Below, one piece after another: positions 1-11,567 of a DNA stretch of 64,000 nt. This DNA comes from Stratiolaelaps scimitus (lineage: Eukaryota; Arthropoda; Arachnida; Mesostigmata; Laelapidae): contig JABWDB010000034.1 in the NCBI GenBank assembly GCA_019614645.1, positions 3,286,001 through 3,350,000 of the forward strand, read 5' to 3'. Below the pieces are notes generated by a model, which was given only the letters and a program-made list of their open reading frames with translations, searched no databases and was not told the origin of the DNA. Every line of letters begins with the position of its first letter. The first letter of the stretch is position 1. Made by a program: the position numbers and the translations under genes.

Positions 1-614
1 GGATGGCCAGGGGGCAAAGCTCCGGACTGCGCAGCCATTGACGTAGTATAGCGAGCGAGCGTATAGTATCTATGTAGATGCGCGGAGACACCCTTTCACC
101 GACGAGGAACAACTACTCCGGGAAACAGCAACGGATCGTGGGTCCGTTTTTTCGGTGACCCAAGCGTAAAATCGTGCTTTTCTCAACTGTCTGTGTATCC
201 TTGAATTTCGTCTTGCATTTTCCTGTTGTAACCGAAGACAAGTTAATGAGTTGTTGCTCTGTCATTTGCAGCGTCCATGACGACTATATATCCGATTTCA
301 ACTGAGATGAAAGGTCTCTGCGCTCATTTGAGCCGCAGCTCCTAACTGGGTATAGCGTAGTCGAGCGCGTCGCGGGATCGAGCAAGGGCAGCCTTTAAGC
401 CAAGGAAACTATCGACTTACTATCTAACAATAGATTGAGTGGATCCCATAAGCTGTGTAAGGGTGAAGGTAAGGCTTTACTGATTTATTTAAGGAACTGC
501 GTACAATGCTCAAGTTCTCTTATATTCAAGTGTAAGTGAATAAGTTACGAAGTTACGCTCGTTTGCCCTTCTCGAACACAGCCCATTGATTTTTTCTTGA
601 GGATTTCTTTTCAG
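1..614. other. Upstream non-coding stretch
   Basis: No convincing coding exon is seen here. A good-looking splice acceptor (pyrimidine-rich, ending ttgcag) sits at about 257-271, but no downstream donor gives a phase that joins the exon at 615. The only other recognisable item is a SINE tail at 464-520. The last bases (about 592-614) are the polypyrimidine tract and AG of the acceptor for the exon at 615. Confidence 0.4.
464..520 (-). mobile_element. SINE family A, 3' tail fragment
   Basis: Read on the minus strand this holds GAACT, a short loop, AGTTCC, then a segment like AATAAA.CAGTAAAGC and CTTACCTTC. It matches the 3' end of the SINE A copies near 45.1, 51.6 and 53.5 kb. The tRNA-like head is missing, so this is truncated or decayed. 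The small GAACT/AGTTC stem is intact. Confidence 0.6.
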
Positions 615-698
615 AATTGGATTCTACACTATTATGAGGGTGCCACAGACAGCGAGGAAGCCATTCAATGCATATTCCACCAAATAAAATCTCCAGAG
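615..698 (+). CDS. Internal coding exon of an unidentified gene
   Basis: This 84-nt segment has a strong acceptor (pyrimidine tract then ttttcag, ending at 614) and a consensus donor (GAG|GTAAGTATT, GT at 699). Frame 1 is open throughout and encodes 28 residues, beginning NWILHYYEG and ending FHQIKSPE, in phase 0 at both ends. The peptide is not low-complexity and the DNA is not GC-rich, unlike most chance frames here. The pattern YYEG..D..EAIQCI...IKSPE faintly recalls an MA3 helical repeat (eIF4G/PDCD4 type), but 28 residues cannot establish that, and I do not name the gene. The next compatible exon on the same strand could be 891-1000. I could not place an upstream partner exon between 1 and 600, so the gene may extend left of the window. 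Confidence 0.55.
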
Positions 699-890
699 GT
701 AAGTATTCTAAACTTCACATACGTACTCGGTGACTGATGCGAGTGATGGTATAAGAAGAGTCAACTTCATTGTATGCTACTGTACGTTCTAGCTTCCATC
801 CATTGTTTTCATTATTACCTGTCCCATCTGCCAGCTATTGACACTTTCTCCGCGTGTGTTTTGCTTTTCCGCGTTCGTTCTTCGCATTAG

Positions 891-1000
891 TTGCTCTCCT
901 TATCGGGATCATCGTGCCGCCTGCCGAAGAACGAGATCGAAGCGCAGCGCACGATACTGGACCTGACTGGTCCTTCCAAAGAGCCGGCCGCATCTGCAAA
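891..1000 (+). CDS. Possible next exon of the same gene
   Basis: The acceptor is ttcttcgcattag, ending at 890, after a moderately pyrimidine-rich stretch. The donor is AAA|GTAATC at 1001, weaker than consensus. The frame beginning TTG CTC is phase 0, matching the end of exon 615-698, and stays open for 36 codons plus two bases. It includes the charged stretch KNEIEAQRTILDLTG. The peptide looks plausible, but a longer overlapping frame and the non-consensus donor mean it may be chance. No protein family recognised. Confidence 0.3.
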
Positions 1001-2097
1001 GTAATCAAATTCTACTTAGTGTTGCGGGCTGACGCGTATGCTTCTCGGGGCGGTGGCGGGCGGCGAGGCGAGGCGACGACGTCCCAGCTATATAGGCTCG
1101 TTCGGTTGCTGCTGGTGCTGGTGGCGTTTGTGTCTGCTGGGCGCGGCCGCCGAACCTCAGGGAGACGCAGGGTCAAGCTGCTCATCCGATGGTGGCCTCG
1201 TGTCGCTCGCTAGTGGTTGCTTGCTTGTAGCCGGAATAACATGTCGTGCCTGATTCCGTATCTCTGGCGTATGGCGGTGTGGCAGCGTGGCAGCGTGGAT
1301 GTGTGTGGTGTCGAGATCATCACTTAGCCCGCGAGCCCAGTACCCCTCCCACCCATCCCTCGCTCATCATGAATCCATTAGTCTCAAAGGCCAATCACAC
1401 AGGCGCTGTACATCGCGCGGCTCGAGGCGGCGGCGGCGGCTTCTTCCTCTTGAACGAGTCGTATGACCTTGTCGCGTCAGAGACGCGCAATAAGGTGATA
1501 CACTCGATGTGCCTCGGCCCCCGCTGAGAGAGCGATGTTCGGTCGAGTGCGGGCCAAACAAGGACGGCGACGGCTACGATCTTTGCCAATGATCTATGGA
1601 TGACGCAATCGACTACGTCGCAAGTGTGCTATTATTATACGTCAAGAGGGTTACGAACCAAGAGAGAGAGAGAGAAATTGATAAAGAGGAAAAGGTGAAC
1701 AGTAGAAAGGATTGTTCACTTCCCGTGAATTTCTCAAAGCAAAAACAAATGTAGATTCACACAACTGTTGAAAGTTTGTGGATCCTTTTAGACGCAAGTT
1801 TTGATGAAAGGATCTTAAGAGATACTCAAGCGTCAAGAGCAGTCAGTAATTCTGCTGGCCAAATTCACTCGTCTTTGTTGGGCCGCGAAAACCTATCCCC
1901 GAAAAGGGGACAGTGGCCAAAGTTTGAGGCAGGAGGGACCTCCAGTCTAAGAGCAATTGGAGGTGACCGGAGTGACGATTCAGAGTGACAGGAGACAGTT
2001 GACAAACTGATGGCGTTGTTCTAGTGATCGAGGTTCTGGCCCCTGCGCTGGCTAGCTAGCCACACCGACTGTCGCACGCCATGGACCAGTGCATCGT
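1001..2097. other. CpG-rich then AT-rich non-coding stretch
   Basis: Positions 1020-1250 are strongly GC-rich, with overlapping frames in several phases and no single frame preferred. A TATATAG sequence at about 1089-1096 could be a TATA element, but nothing else supports a promoter. A (GA)n run lies at about 1661-1675. No gene recognised. Confidence 0.35.
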
Positions 2098-2815
2098 TAA
2101 GGGGAGAGCTTTGCATGAGGAAGGTTCTGGCTAAGTGGATGATATGCGAATTGCGGTCGCAACAGAGATGTTTCTGCGGTCTTGTTATGAGAGGAACTTA
2201 CGTTATGATTCTTAGACGGAGGCGACCCTGTTACGGTTGACGAGACATGGGACAAAATGCACATGCAGCCCACCGGAAGCAGCATCGCATATATTTGCAC
2301 CCACGCGAAACAGCTCGACCGGAGGTGTGTGAACGCCGAGAACATAATGCTGATTATCGTCAGGGACTTCGACGGAATCGCCTTCCATCGGCTCCTATCA
2401 CCGAAAAGCTATGTCGCCGGAGACGTGTGTAAAAACTTTGTGGCAGAGAATCTCGATTCGTGGCTTGCCGAAAGTAAGCGGTGGCGCATGTGGCTTTTCC
2501 ACAACAACGCTAGTCCCCACAAAGCTGCTGTTGTTGAGGGGTTTTTGGACGAGAAGGGTATCAAGTTGTGGAGGCAACCTGCATATTCCCCTTATACAAG
2601 CCCGCTGTGTTTGGCCAATTAAAGGGAAGACTGGGGGCTGCCAGCCACCAAAATTGACGCAAGTTCGAGTTCAAGTCCTTGGAGAGATAGCATGTGGCCT
2701 CTCGCGCGGTTGTCTAATGGAGGAGTGCAAGAGCTACAATCGGGATGGCTACACGGAATGAATTCCCCAGGGATCATACTTGTAATACACAAAACAATCT
2801 TTCATTAGTACGAAT
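2098..2815 (+). pseudogene. Mariner-type transposase relic, linker plus catalytic domain
   Basis: This is the decayed downstream half of a mariner (IS630-Tc1-mariner) transposase, the cut-and-paste enzyme of that element. A frame at about 2104-2200 carries a block like LCMRKVLAKWM, matching the conserved linker after the DNA-binding domain. The frame covering 2221-2622 carries VDETWD (first catalytic Asp region), then AENIMLIIVRDFDGIAFH, MWLFHNNASPHKA and PAYSPYTSPLC. In active mariners the last two read HDNA.PH and YSPDL.PCD, so the second catalytic Asp is now Asn and the third is Tyr. After about 2610 the frame shifts to one ending GCLMEECKSYNRDGYTE. The N-terminal helix-turn-helix half and clear inverted terminal repeats are not visible. 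It is inactive, with at least two frame changes. Confidence 0.8.
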
Positions 2816-4689
2816 AAAGGCTCTTTTTTTATTAAAAAAATAAAATCCAACCGCTGTACTCGAATCAAAGTCATAATAAATCTATCCAATTTCAACCCAA
2901 TCTAGCCGTAAAAATGTGTGGTCGGTTTCGACAGTGACCTGTGTTGTTTTAGCATAGACCAAGCATTATCATGTGCTCTCGTCGGTATTTATGAGCGTAT
3001 GCGCGTACAGGGTTATATTGCGAAGTCATCGGTATGGTTTGCTACATACGAAACCAGCCGGTCTTAGTCCGATTTCTGAGTTTATACAACGCAAAATAGC
3101 TTTGTCTTGATATCTCAAAGTCGAATCATCTGATTACAGTTTATTTCAATAAAATATCTATTTGATTTTTCGGGAAGAGATAGTAAGAATGTGCTAATTA
3201 ATATGTGATTTAGTGCACCTAATGAGTTCAATCTATCGGAGATTGGGTCGCGCAGCAGATCAGTATGTTATATCTATTCAACCATACAATACCCATTGAA
3301 GCCGTTCCAATAAGTGCACGGCAAATAGCAGAATGCTATGCCTTTGTGATTTAGCCGTCTGAGCCCAGGCGTCACTTGGTAGTCACACCCTATGGAACCT
3401 TCATGGAACCCATACACCTCTGTCCCTACTATACTAGCTCATACCTGACAGTGCTGCGGATTAGTTTTTGTGACAATAAAGGTGTCTGTCAGTCGAAACT
3501 ATAGATCGTCGCTGATCCTTGGAATAGGTGTTTTTTTCTCATGGATTTCCAGCATATATTCCTCACCCTTTTACAGTTGCCACACCCTACAGTTCATCTA
3601 TCTACTCGGCTAGAAATATGATCACTCGTATAAATAAATACACGCAGATTTGCCGTTATGCACACAGACATATAGCAAAAATCCTCAGCGGTTTACCCAG
3701 AGATCCGAGGGAACCTACATCGTGCCGAATGCCTATGTACGACCAGTCCGCACGTAGACCAAAACCGTGAACGACACTCGGCCACACGCCGCACGATTGA
3801 GGACGTGACAGCGAACATCAGCGTAGAAGAGCTAGCGAGTTATGTCTCGCCACTCCCAGAAATGCTCCCTAGCAACGCCAGAACGCTCAACCCCCTTGGA
3901 AACGCCTTCGAGCCTCCCCTCTCCTGCGCGCTCTATCGGGGACAAGCAGCGCTCTCACTTCGTCGAGCTCTGGTGGAGCATCTCTCATCGTTCTGGGGGT
4001 CACCGACGAGGTGACCATCGAGAGGACGACGTGGGGATAGGCGATGTTAGCAGATTTGTTTGAACAATATGGCCTGACTGACGTCCGCGGCTCGCTCGTG
4101 GCTTTTTCATTAGCATAGATATAAGCGTGAGGTGTTCGTACGCCCAAGCGTCCAACAGCCGCCGGTGCTCGGCCCGCCTGACTCGGTCCAATCCGGATCA
4201 GCCGACCTGAGCTCAGCGCTGCTCGACCAACAGCGTCCGCAGTGTCCGCTGCCGCGTTCGGTGGGCCGGTTGGATACTTGTCCGCCTCGTCGTCACCGGA
4301 TCATCGTAAGAGATAAGTACGTGTGTATTTTATACGGTGAGCTTCAGCATGCTGCGCATGAGATGGTCCTGGCTGTAGTGATATGCGTTCGGCAGCTGGG
4401 TGTTGCGCGCCCTTCGGCCTCTCTGACTATGAGGGAGAGATAAAGAGAGAGAGATTGAGATAGAGAGAGAGAGAGGTCGCAGAATCGAGTGTGATGTGTT
4501 TAGCTGAAGGCCGTCTCGCACTGAATACTTGCTAGCTTGCCGGCTTCTGCGTTAGGGGAAAGGGCGGGGGTAGTGTATATTGAATGAATGGAGCCTGATG
4601 ATGGGTTGCCTCTTTTTACTCTTGATATCCTGGCTGGCCTCTGGCCCCCGGCTTCTCTACTCTTGGATAGCTTTGGGAGTGGCTGGTAC
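2816..4689. other. Non-coding; AT-rich then GC-rich
   Basis: Positions 2816-3780 are AT-rich with no frame I can support. Positions 3780-4440 are GC-rich with several overlapping frames on both strands and no recognisable domain. A (GA)n run occupies about 4434-4474. A possible donor (ATC|GTAAGA at about 4306) has no convincing exon in front of it. Confidence 0.35.
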
Positions 4690-5020
4690 GATTTGCATGA
4701 TAACAAATAGAGCTCGCTTTCTCTCTCTTTCATCATCGGCCATCGATGAATGCCCCGCCGTTTCGTCCGTGTGACCATCTCTCTCTGCGACAAAGGAAAG
4801 ACGAATGCAGGCTGACCATCTAAGTAGCAGAGCAGATCGCTGAAGCAGAGACTCGGCCGCGGACGCACAACGGGACAAACTTGAAGACCAGCTCGTGTAG
4901 GCCCGCGCAGGTCTAAGGTGGTGCCTGTGGGTGCAATGCAAGCGGCAAAGTTGAGACGGGACAGTAGGGCGAAATAAGCTGCCACGCTGGAAAACAAACT
5001 TGTGGCTTCGGTCATCCATT
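4690..5020. repeat. Dispersed repeat F, copy 1
   Basis: This stretch aligns by eye with 12200-12595. Shared blocks in the same order are TCATCATCGGCCATCG, GAGACTCGGCCG(C/G)GGACGCA, a block around GTGGTGCCTG/GTCGTGCCCTG, and an exact 21-base block at 4988-5008 (TGGAAAACAAACTTGTGGC plus TT). No tRNA-like boxes, inverted ends or reading frame identify the element class. Confidence 0.6.
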
Positions 5021-6292
5021 AACCAGATAATGTGGGCAACAATTATACCCCGTAAACGTATATTAATAATTAAGAAGGGTATCACATTCACCAAAATGGA
5101 AGGTCTCTCCAAAACGATGCTCCATCGCTCCAGTCCTATGGCTTGTTGTCTCCTTTGAAGTAAAACGTCAGTCGTGGACAGCTCACTAATTTGGTACTAT
5201 AAAAATTGACTGCGATTTCGCCTACAACAAGTACTCTGCTAAGCGATACCGGGAAGGGTGGTGCTGTGCCACCCCCCCCCCCTAAAAAAAAATAAATGCG
5301 ATATACTCGATACTCGGCATTGAGCTGGCGACGGTGGATATTTGTGATTCGTGCTAACATATCCTGTGAGGGGAAATAAGGCAACAATTCTAATATGATT
5401 GCACTATAATGCACATTAATAGATAGGAGATTTTTCCCTGTACAGTCTTGCTGTTATATTTGATTATCGTTAGTCGTGGCTGAGAACGATTGATTAGAAG
5501 TTTCACAAAATAGAGAAGTACGAATACAATGATACCATTGAATTTGACATAACACCGAAATGGGCATTATATTTGCCAACGATAAGCCACAGTCGCTTTG
5601 ACTTGCAATGAGAAGGGCGATGTCATCTGCGCGCGTCAAGGATATGGCCCACGATTTCCGGCACGAGTTCCAAGCTGTTGGAATGAGCCCGATGAGCCAC
5701 GGTACTGCTTAATTTAACGGCCACGGCACAGTTGCTTTCTTCATTGCAACCAGCCTCTAGGCGTATTGAACGACTTCGTCCAGGTTAGATAAAACCGACC
5801 AAGTCAAGATCACGGTTGGCATATACTGTGGGAAGAGGTTTTGCTCCTATGGTGTCGCATCTGACGCGTTCAAGTAGAAAACGAGGGTGCATTGACTCGT
5901 GACTAGCTCTGTCCAACAAACTTTCGTGGAGGGATTCATTGGCCCGCACAAGTTGCTACCTTATGGGTTGGCATTGTGCAATTCCATTTGAAGTGACGCT
6001 ATCTTGAAATATTTTGCTAATTCAACCACTCTATCATAAAACGGCTGCGATTATTAATTTTATAGCCCTTTCGAGTATACTGGGAGGCTGACCAGTTCAT
6101 TCTGCTGAAGCCTCCTTCTTCGAAGGCGAGAAAGGCCATCATCGCTAAAGGTTGTCAATCTCGCTGAACGATAGGCTCTCTTGAAAGGCGTTCTTCGGCA
6201 TCGGCTTGTGATCGTTGACGTTCGTGGCCACTTAGATCGGCCGGGTCAAACGTTTCATCTGGACACGTGGATCACCAGTCGTACGTGAACGA
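5021..6292. other. Non-coding, with homopolymer and SINE B scrap
   Basis: A C-run followed by an A-run lies at about 5271-5291. Positions 5715-5745 contain GGCCACGGCACAGTTGCTTTC, resembling the internal part of SINE B in minus orientation. The rest is AT-rich with short chance frames. Confidence 0.35.
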
Positions 6293-7200
6293 CAGGGTCA
6301 CAGTAATAAGATGTGCACAACATCGTAACATCAGAAAAATAGTGAAATGCGAAAGCCCATATACCAATCAGATAACGAGATTCGACAAGGAGTGGCGAAA
6401 TTTCGTCACTACAGAATACATATATTTGACTGAAATATACAGCTGCGCCGCTGAGAATGAAGACAATATTCGATCGTCTGCAAATGCTTTATCAACGAAC
6501 GGATCGTGCACAAATGGACACTTGATTTTTATGTCACGGTGTTCGAGTGAAATAAAACGCCGCGTAAGCTAGATGTACCATGGGTACATAAGTTAGCAAG
6601 CGAAGCCATGCAAGAGCAGCATCGTGGACGTTGAATGATGGATGAGAGACAGCCCGGAAAATAACTAGTATTAGGTAGGTAGGCTGAGGAATATAGGGGA
6701 TATAGCGGTTACTTGTTGATGTATTTATGAACCTTTATTAATTTCATAATAATGAACGACAACTGGGGGGCGCTAGCTGCTAGACAAATTAAGCTGGTCG
6801 CAATCGTCGCGTTACTGTGCCTCGTAACCGAGTGGTTTAGCATTAAGTTCGTTACCACGACAATTACAATCATGGTGGACTAAATCGCTATACTTCTCCG
6901 CTAGACAACGTCATATAAAGCGATGCGTCATATGAAATCATTGTGAAATTAATAAAGGCATAGAGACACATCAACAGCTAACACATTTTCTCGTTGTTGT
7001 TCGACCGCCGAACATCGTTGCTCGAACCTGACCAAGGGAAGAGCAATGTGTCTTTATGTTCTCTATGGCTACCCGACCTGGTTACAAGAGGTTGACGGGG
7101 CACTTCGGCTGTCTAGCCTATGGCCTCATAGCGAGTTGAGTGCTGACCATATCAGATTTAAAATCTCCGATTTACTCATAAAAATCCTCTCAAGATACAA
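6293..7200. repeat. Dispersed repeat E, copy 1
   Basis: The blocks at about 6293-6470 and 6994-7200 align in the same order with 13583-13830 and 14074-14285. The shared start is GGTCACAGTAATAAGAT, followed by ATCGTAACATCAG and a CTGAAATATACA..TGCG block. The second half shares GTTCGACCGC, GCTCGAACC, GTTCTCT.TGGC and GGCTGTCTAGC.TATGGCC. The middle portions (6471-6993 and 13831-14073) do not align well. The class of element is unknown. Confidence 0.65.
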
Positions 7201-7234
7201 ATATTGATGAGACGGATTGATGTTTTCTTAATCA

Positions 7235-7370
7235 TTTTGGGCTGGCTCTCGGCCAACATTTAATGTCCACGGAATTGCTTTCTTCATTGCTTTGTAAGAC
7301 GGACCTCCAGATGCAAATGTCCAACGGTCGCGATCGAACACATGCACCTACGTGTCTCCTCCGGTTGCAA
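7235..7370 (-). mobile_element. SINE family B copy
   Basis: Read on the minus strand this carries TTGCAACCGGAGGAGACACG, GTAGGTGCATG, a decayed B-box-like GTTCGATCGC, then GCAATGAAG, CCGTGGACATTAAATGTT and a terminal GGCC..AGCC hairpin region. The same blocks occur in order at 25090-25275, 36533-36712 and 41113-41252. It is the most diverged of the four copies. Confidence 0.6.
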
Positions 7371-9307
7371 GGTGCACAATGCAAGAACTAACCTAAGCAA
7401 ACAAGTCGAAACTAGACTCTATCACAACACATTGCCGAGGAGCAGAAGGAAATTTGTCAGATTTGGAAATGTAATTTCATACCACTATATCACGAAAACA
7501 ATTGAAGCAACGAATAATTAACCATTTTCCTCTTTGAGTTGTTTGGCGATGTGCTACACTTCCCATCGGTGTCTTTATATGTACACAGGGGACTGGAGCA
7601 CCTAATTATTTTTATATATTAAAACACAGTAATGTAAAATAAATAACGTGTATTTCCTCGTCATTGTTGATGTTCTCTTTGGTATACATATAGCATCTTT
7701 GCAACTCAGATTTGCACCTAAAAGCAATATCATATGTAGTTAGTAATCTTACGCCTCAAATGGTCCCTAATCCCTTTTGATTAATTGACCTATATATTAT
7801 TCGACTCCGATTGTCCGTATATATTATCAGAATCGTATGTCAATGAGAGGACACAGTGCGTCAGGCACCGGTTTTTTTTCTCATGTTTCCTCAAAAATAA
7901 ACACAATTAGCAACAATGTATTACATGCTGATTTAACTGATGCATGGCATTCGATGAAAATCACTTTACGACGACTGGAGATCAATGCGTTTTCATTGTC
8001 AACAATCTTAAACAAAAAAAAAACAACGTCGTTCCAATACGAGCCTGAAGGCTAAGCATTTTCCTATAGACGAGCGGGCGAAACGCCTAAAATAGACTCT
8101 ATCATAGCAGCCTAAAGGCGTAAGTGGGGGCAAGGCAATGGGTTGCTCCCGTAATAGGTGTCTGCATGTGAGGAATACGGGGAAACGCATAGGGATAGAT
8201 TCGTGGCGCGCTGGCTGGGACGGCTTCGTGCCGAGAGTCCCGCGCGCCGCGAACCCCGGCCAAGAGAGAGATCGTCGACTCGATGCCGTCCGGCCGTCGC
8301 TGAGCGCTAGAGGGGATTTTCGCTCAAGTCGGCCGGATAAATAGAAAGTGAAGTCCGATCGATCTCCGAGGTACATCCTTGCCGGGCCGGGCCGCTCAGC
8401 CAGGAGGGATCCCCGAAACGCTTCGTGTCAGAGATGGGGAGCCGGGCAGAGTCGGGCGTGGGGTCGGAGGATCGGATGGGAGGTCGAGAAGTGGCGGCGA
8501 TGCTCGCCGGCCTGACGCCTGTAAAGGCCTTCAAGCCAGGCCTCCCTGTCTCCCTGCCTGCCTCCCTGCCTGCCGGTCTGCGGAGTTGGCGTGCTCCTGC
8601 TGAGCAGTCACTCGCTGTTGGCTATGGCCGTGTCAGAGGGAAGCGAGCTAGCCAGCCGGAGAGTCCGCGCCCTCGCTTCTTTTTTTCGCATCTTCGAAGA
8701 AGGCATCGCCGGATGACGACGAAAACGACATCGGACGGATGCATGGGGTCGCCTGCGCAGAAGAGGCGGTGGCCTTGTCGCCCCTTGGCTAGGGCTCTCG
8801 CACAGGGTTGGGAAACTGCCAGCTAGCCTGCGACGCCCGCCAAAGCTAGCTAGATAGCCTGCTAACGTACGGCGCGTTTGGGGTCGCCGACGTCGTGGGC
8901 TGACGTCGCAGCGGCTGCGGCCACTGCTGACACCGCAGATTCCGCCCTTCCACTATTCTTCGGAGAGGGCTACGCGCAAAAGGAAGTCAGAGAGAGAGAG
9001 ACACGTCGGAGGAACGAAGACGAGGAACTAGCGACTTCCTTTAAAACGCGATGAGCGACTTAGGTGGAGAGAAAATAGAGAGAGAGAAAGAGTGAGTGGC
9101 GATAACAGAGGGCTGCAGTGTAACGACAACAGAGTATTTCACATGTGGCAGCTAATAATTGTAACAATAGCAATCATTCTGATGTTATTAGGACTCATTG
9201 GATGTTGGTGGTGACTTGATAAACACATGGACATGTCGTATAGTGTTACTATGATTATTGTTTTCTGTATCACGAACACAAAGTACTCGTTTGTGCTCGT
9301 ATACCAG
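7371..9307. other. AT-rich stretch then GC-rich island
   Basis: Positions 7371-8050 are AT-rich with no feature recognised. Positions 8100-9030 form a GC-rich island with overlapping frames on both strands, for example 8425-8826. Its peptides are biased to Arg, Pro, Ser and Gly and match nothing I know. Repeated CTCCCTGCCTG units lie at 8538-8575 and short GA runs at about 8989-9000 and 9070-9090. It could be a CpG-rich promoter or first-exon region, but no transcript start can be fixed. Confidence 0.35.
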
Positions 9308-9435
9308 GCAAACACACGACAATTCCAGACAAAACATTTCGAAGAAGAATACCTACTTTCAGTTTACAGAAATTCAATGTTGCAGAGAGCGCAAAGAGCA
9401 GTTCAGGTTGTGACAACACAGACATTTCAACGAAG
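9308..9435 (+). CDS. Candidate internal exon, gene unknown
   Basis: A pyrimidine-containing stretch ends in ataccag at 9307, and the donor is AAG|GTAAATTTT at 9436. The frame beginning GCA AAC ACA is open for 42 codons plus two bases and includes HFEEEYLLSVYRNSMLQRAQ, a mixed, non-repetitive peptide in a region that is not GC-rich. I do not recognise the family. A mariner relic starts 60 bases downstream on the other strand, so the segment could belong to a transposon flank. Confidence 0.35.
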
Positions 9436-9495
9436 GTAAATTTTATATATGTATAAGATAAATTGTGTATATATATTGGCACCGATGCCAGCGCT

Positions 9496-9975
9496 CTAGG
9501 AGTGTTGAGATAGCCAAATTGCTTGATAGCAAAAGGCAACCCATTTTGCTTTGATTTTCTCCATCTTCAGTATATTGGTGATAATTGTATGACACGTTGT
9601 CCGAGTAATCCCAATTTCAGCCGACAAAGACCTCATGGACCAAGCTTTAGTTTGCTCAAAAGCTGCCTTGATTCTGTCAATCCGTTCGTCCCTTGTCGCA
9701 CCTGATTTGTGGTCCCCGCCTCGGTGATCATCGGTGTACAAATTTCCACTGTTAAATCGCTCGCACCAACGTTGCACCGTTCGCGGGCATAAGGCAGACC
9801 TGCCGTACACGTTCACTAATTGTCGATGGATTTCACCTGGAAGGTGTCCTTGGAGACACAAAACCTTGATGCTACCCGTTGATTTTTTACACTTTTTGCT
9901 GCAGTGTCCATCTTTCTGATCGTATCGAAACCACTCAGTGTTCGAAAGGAAGCCACGTTCCTGCCGCGTGTCCAC
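9496..9975 (-). pseudogene. Mariner-type transposase, DNA-binding half only
   Basis: This continuous minus-strand frame of 159 codons encodes the N-terminal DNA-binding region of a mariner-like transposase. Residues about 30-65 contain IKVLCLQGHLPGEIHRQL and RTVQRWCERFNSGN, the first helix-turn-helix and its RW..F.sG signature. Residues about 75-140 contain TRDERIDRIKAAFEQ, SMRSLSAEIGITRTTCHTII and KMEKIKAKWV, the second helix-turn-helix and linker. In intact elements that linker leads to the D,D34D catalytic domain. Here the catalytic part is absent: after KAKWV the frame changes to unrelated residues and stops. There are no stops or frameshifts within the domain. It could be a recent deletion derivative or a retained DNA-binding domain. 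Confidence 0.75.
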
Positions 9976-11521
9976 TCCAAGAATGAAAGCATTGCATCGC
10001 GTAGTTCGGATTGTGCGCCATTCGAAAGGTGCGACAGCTTGAATCGGACACCTTAACAGTAAGTATACTTCATATTCGTCGGGTTATTTTTCAACTGTAA
10101 ACCTAGATTTTTGGTAACTGTGGACCTACATTTAAGATCCTCCCCCCCCCCAATGATCCTCACGAAGTATAAAGAGCAGGTGGTGCCGCAGTGCCGCAAT
10201 AATTTATAGAGCTTGTATATGTTCTATTATACAACTGGATATACACCATACACTACCAGCTTGACCGTTGAACCAGTTCTTGAACCCCGGTCAATTCCGA
10301 TAACCTATATGTGTCATACAACGAAATGGATTGCAAAACAAACACTCCGATCAGCAACATGGCTATCACTATCGTCATCATCACCGTGGTCAACTTCAGC
10401 AGTCTCGTTTCTGTACGAAATACGTGTGAATTCATATTTGTTCTTCTGCTTCTTGTCGTCGATTGTTGTCGTCGTTGTTGTTGCCGCCACCGCTGGTGTC
10501 GTTGTTATCGTTCGAAGGTAAACACGGACACGATGGTAGCAGCTTGTCGGCTGGTCCTGTGCAACGATCCCCGCTCCTCGGGTTCAGGGACGCCGGGGGG
10601 GACGGGGGTCTACCGCGCGAAGATCCATCTTCTATTATATTTTGGCGTCGAATCCGCGCTCGGGCTGAGCCCAGAGCCAGCCAGCCAGGCAGCAACGCGC
10701 ATATACACACAGAAAACGGCTGAATCGTTCGTTCGGGTGATCGGTCGGCCGCTCGGCGGACTTTATTCATCCATACATACGTGTGCCCCATATGCGAACA
10801 AGGCCCGCCGGACTTTCGTATGCTAGCATAATGTAATACGTAGAACTCGTGGTGCTTCCGGCTGCCGGGAGGGGTGTCCTGCAAACGCCTTTCGATCGCG
10901 GTTCCCTGAACCTCTTTACCCGACTGCCACACGAGTACTTATACCAATAGTGGAAGCAGTACTTTTAAAGGATGCCAGACGAAGATGTCAGACGTAGTCA
11001 GCGGTGTCAGACGTCGTCAGCGCCAACCCTGGCGGCGGCGGCGGGGGCGATGCCGGTCAGCGAAGTCGCACCACGCTGTGAGGTGCCCTACAGCAAGTCA
11101 AGCGACTTCAAGCAGACCAGGCAACGAGGGAGTCGACGGAGAACCGAACCAAGCAGACACATGCGCCTCGTTGGCTCCTACTGTTTTCGCAGACGTTGAC
11201 GCCCGAAGACTCACCCCCCACCCCCCCCTTCCCATCCTGAGTCTGCGGGCCAAGCCGCTGGGAATAGGCCGGTGCCGCGACGCTCGTCCGAGAGAGGCTC
11301 AAGTTATACTACGACTACTGCAGTAGCACCAACAACGGTTCGGCTGCTACTTGCAAGCGCTACGGAGTACGGCTGGTGGTACATTCGTCCCACATCTGCA
11401 GGGTCGTTCCAATGTGAAGTCGCCCAGCGCCACCGGGGGGCGCGGTCCTATCCGAGCTACGTGGAACGCGTTGGATTCTCGCCGTTGTCTCTTATTATAT
11501 TTTTCCACTTTTCCCTTCTCA

Positions 11522-11546
11522 CTCTCTCTCTCTCTCTCTCTCTCTC
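11522..11546 (+). repeat. (CT)n microsatellite
   Basis: About twelve CT units, followed directly by CGCGCG and then the 21-base tandem repeat. CT/GA tracts are common in arthropod promoters as GAGA-type sites, but nothing else here fixes a promoter. Confidence 0.9.
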
Positions 11547-11567
11547 GCGCGCTCTTTCGTTCACCGT

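Noticed and set aside
1089..1096. TATATAG as a TATA box for the gene at the left edge
   Set aside because: It lies downstream of the best exon, and no initiator or transcript start can be placed.
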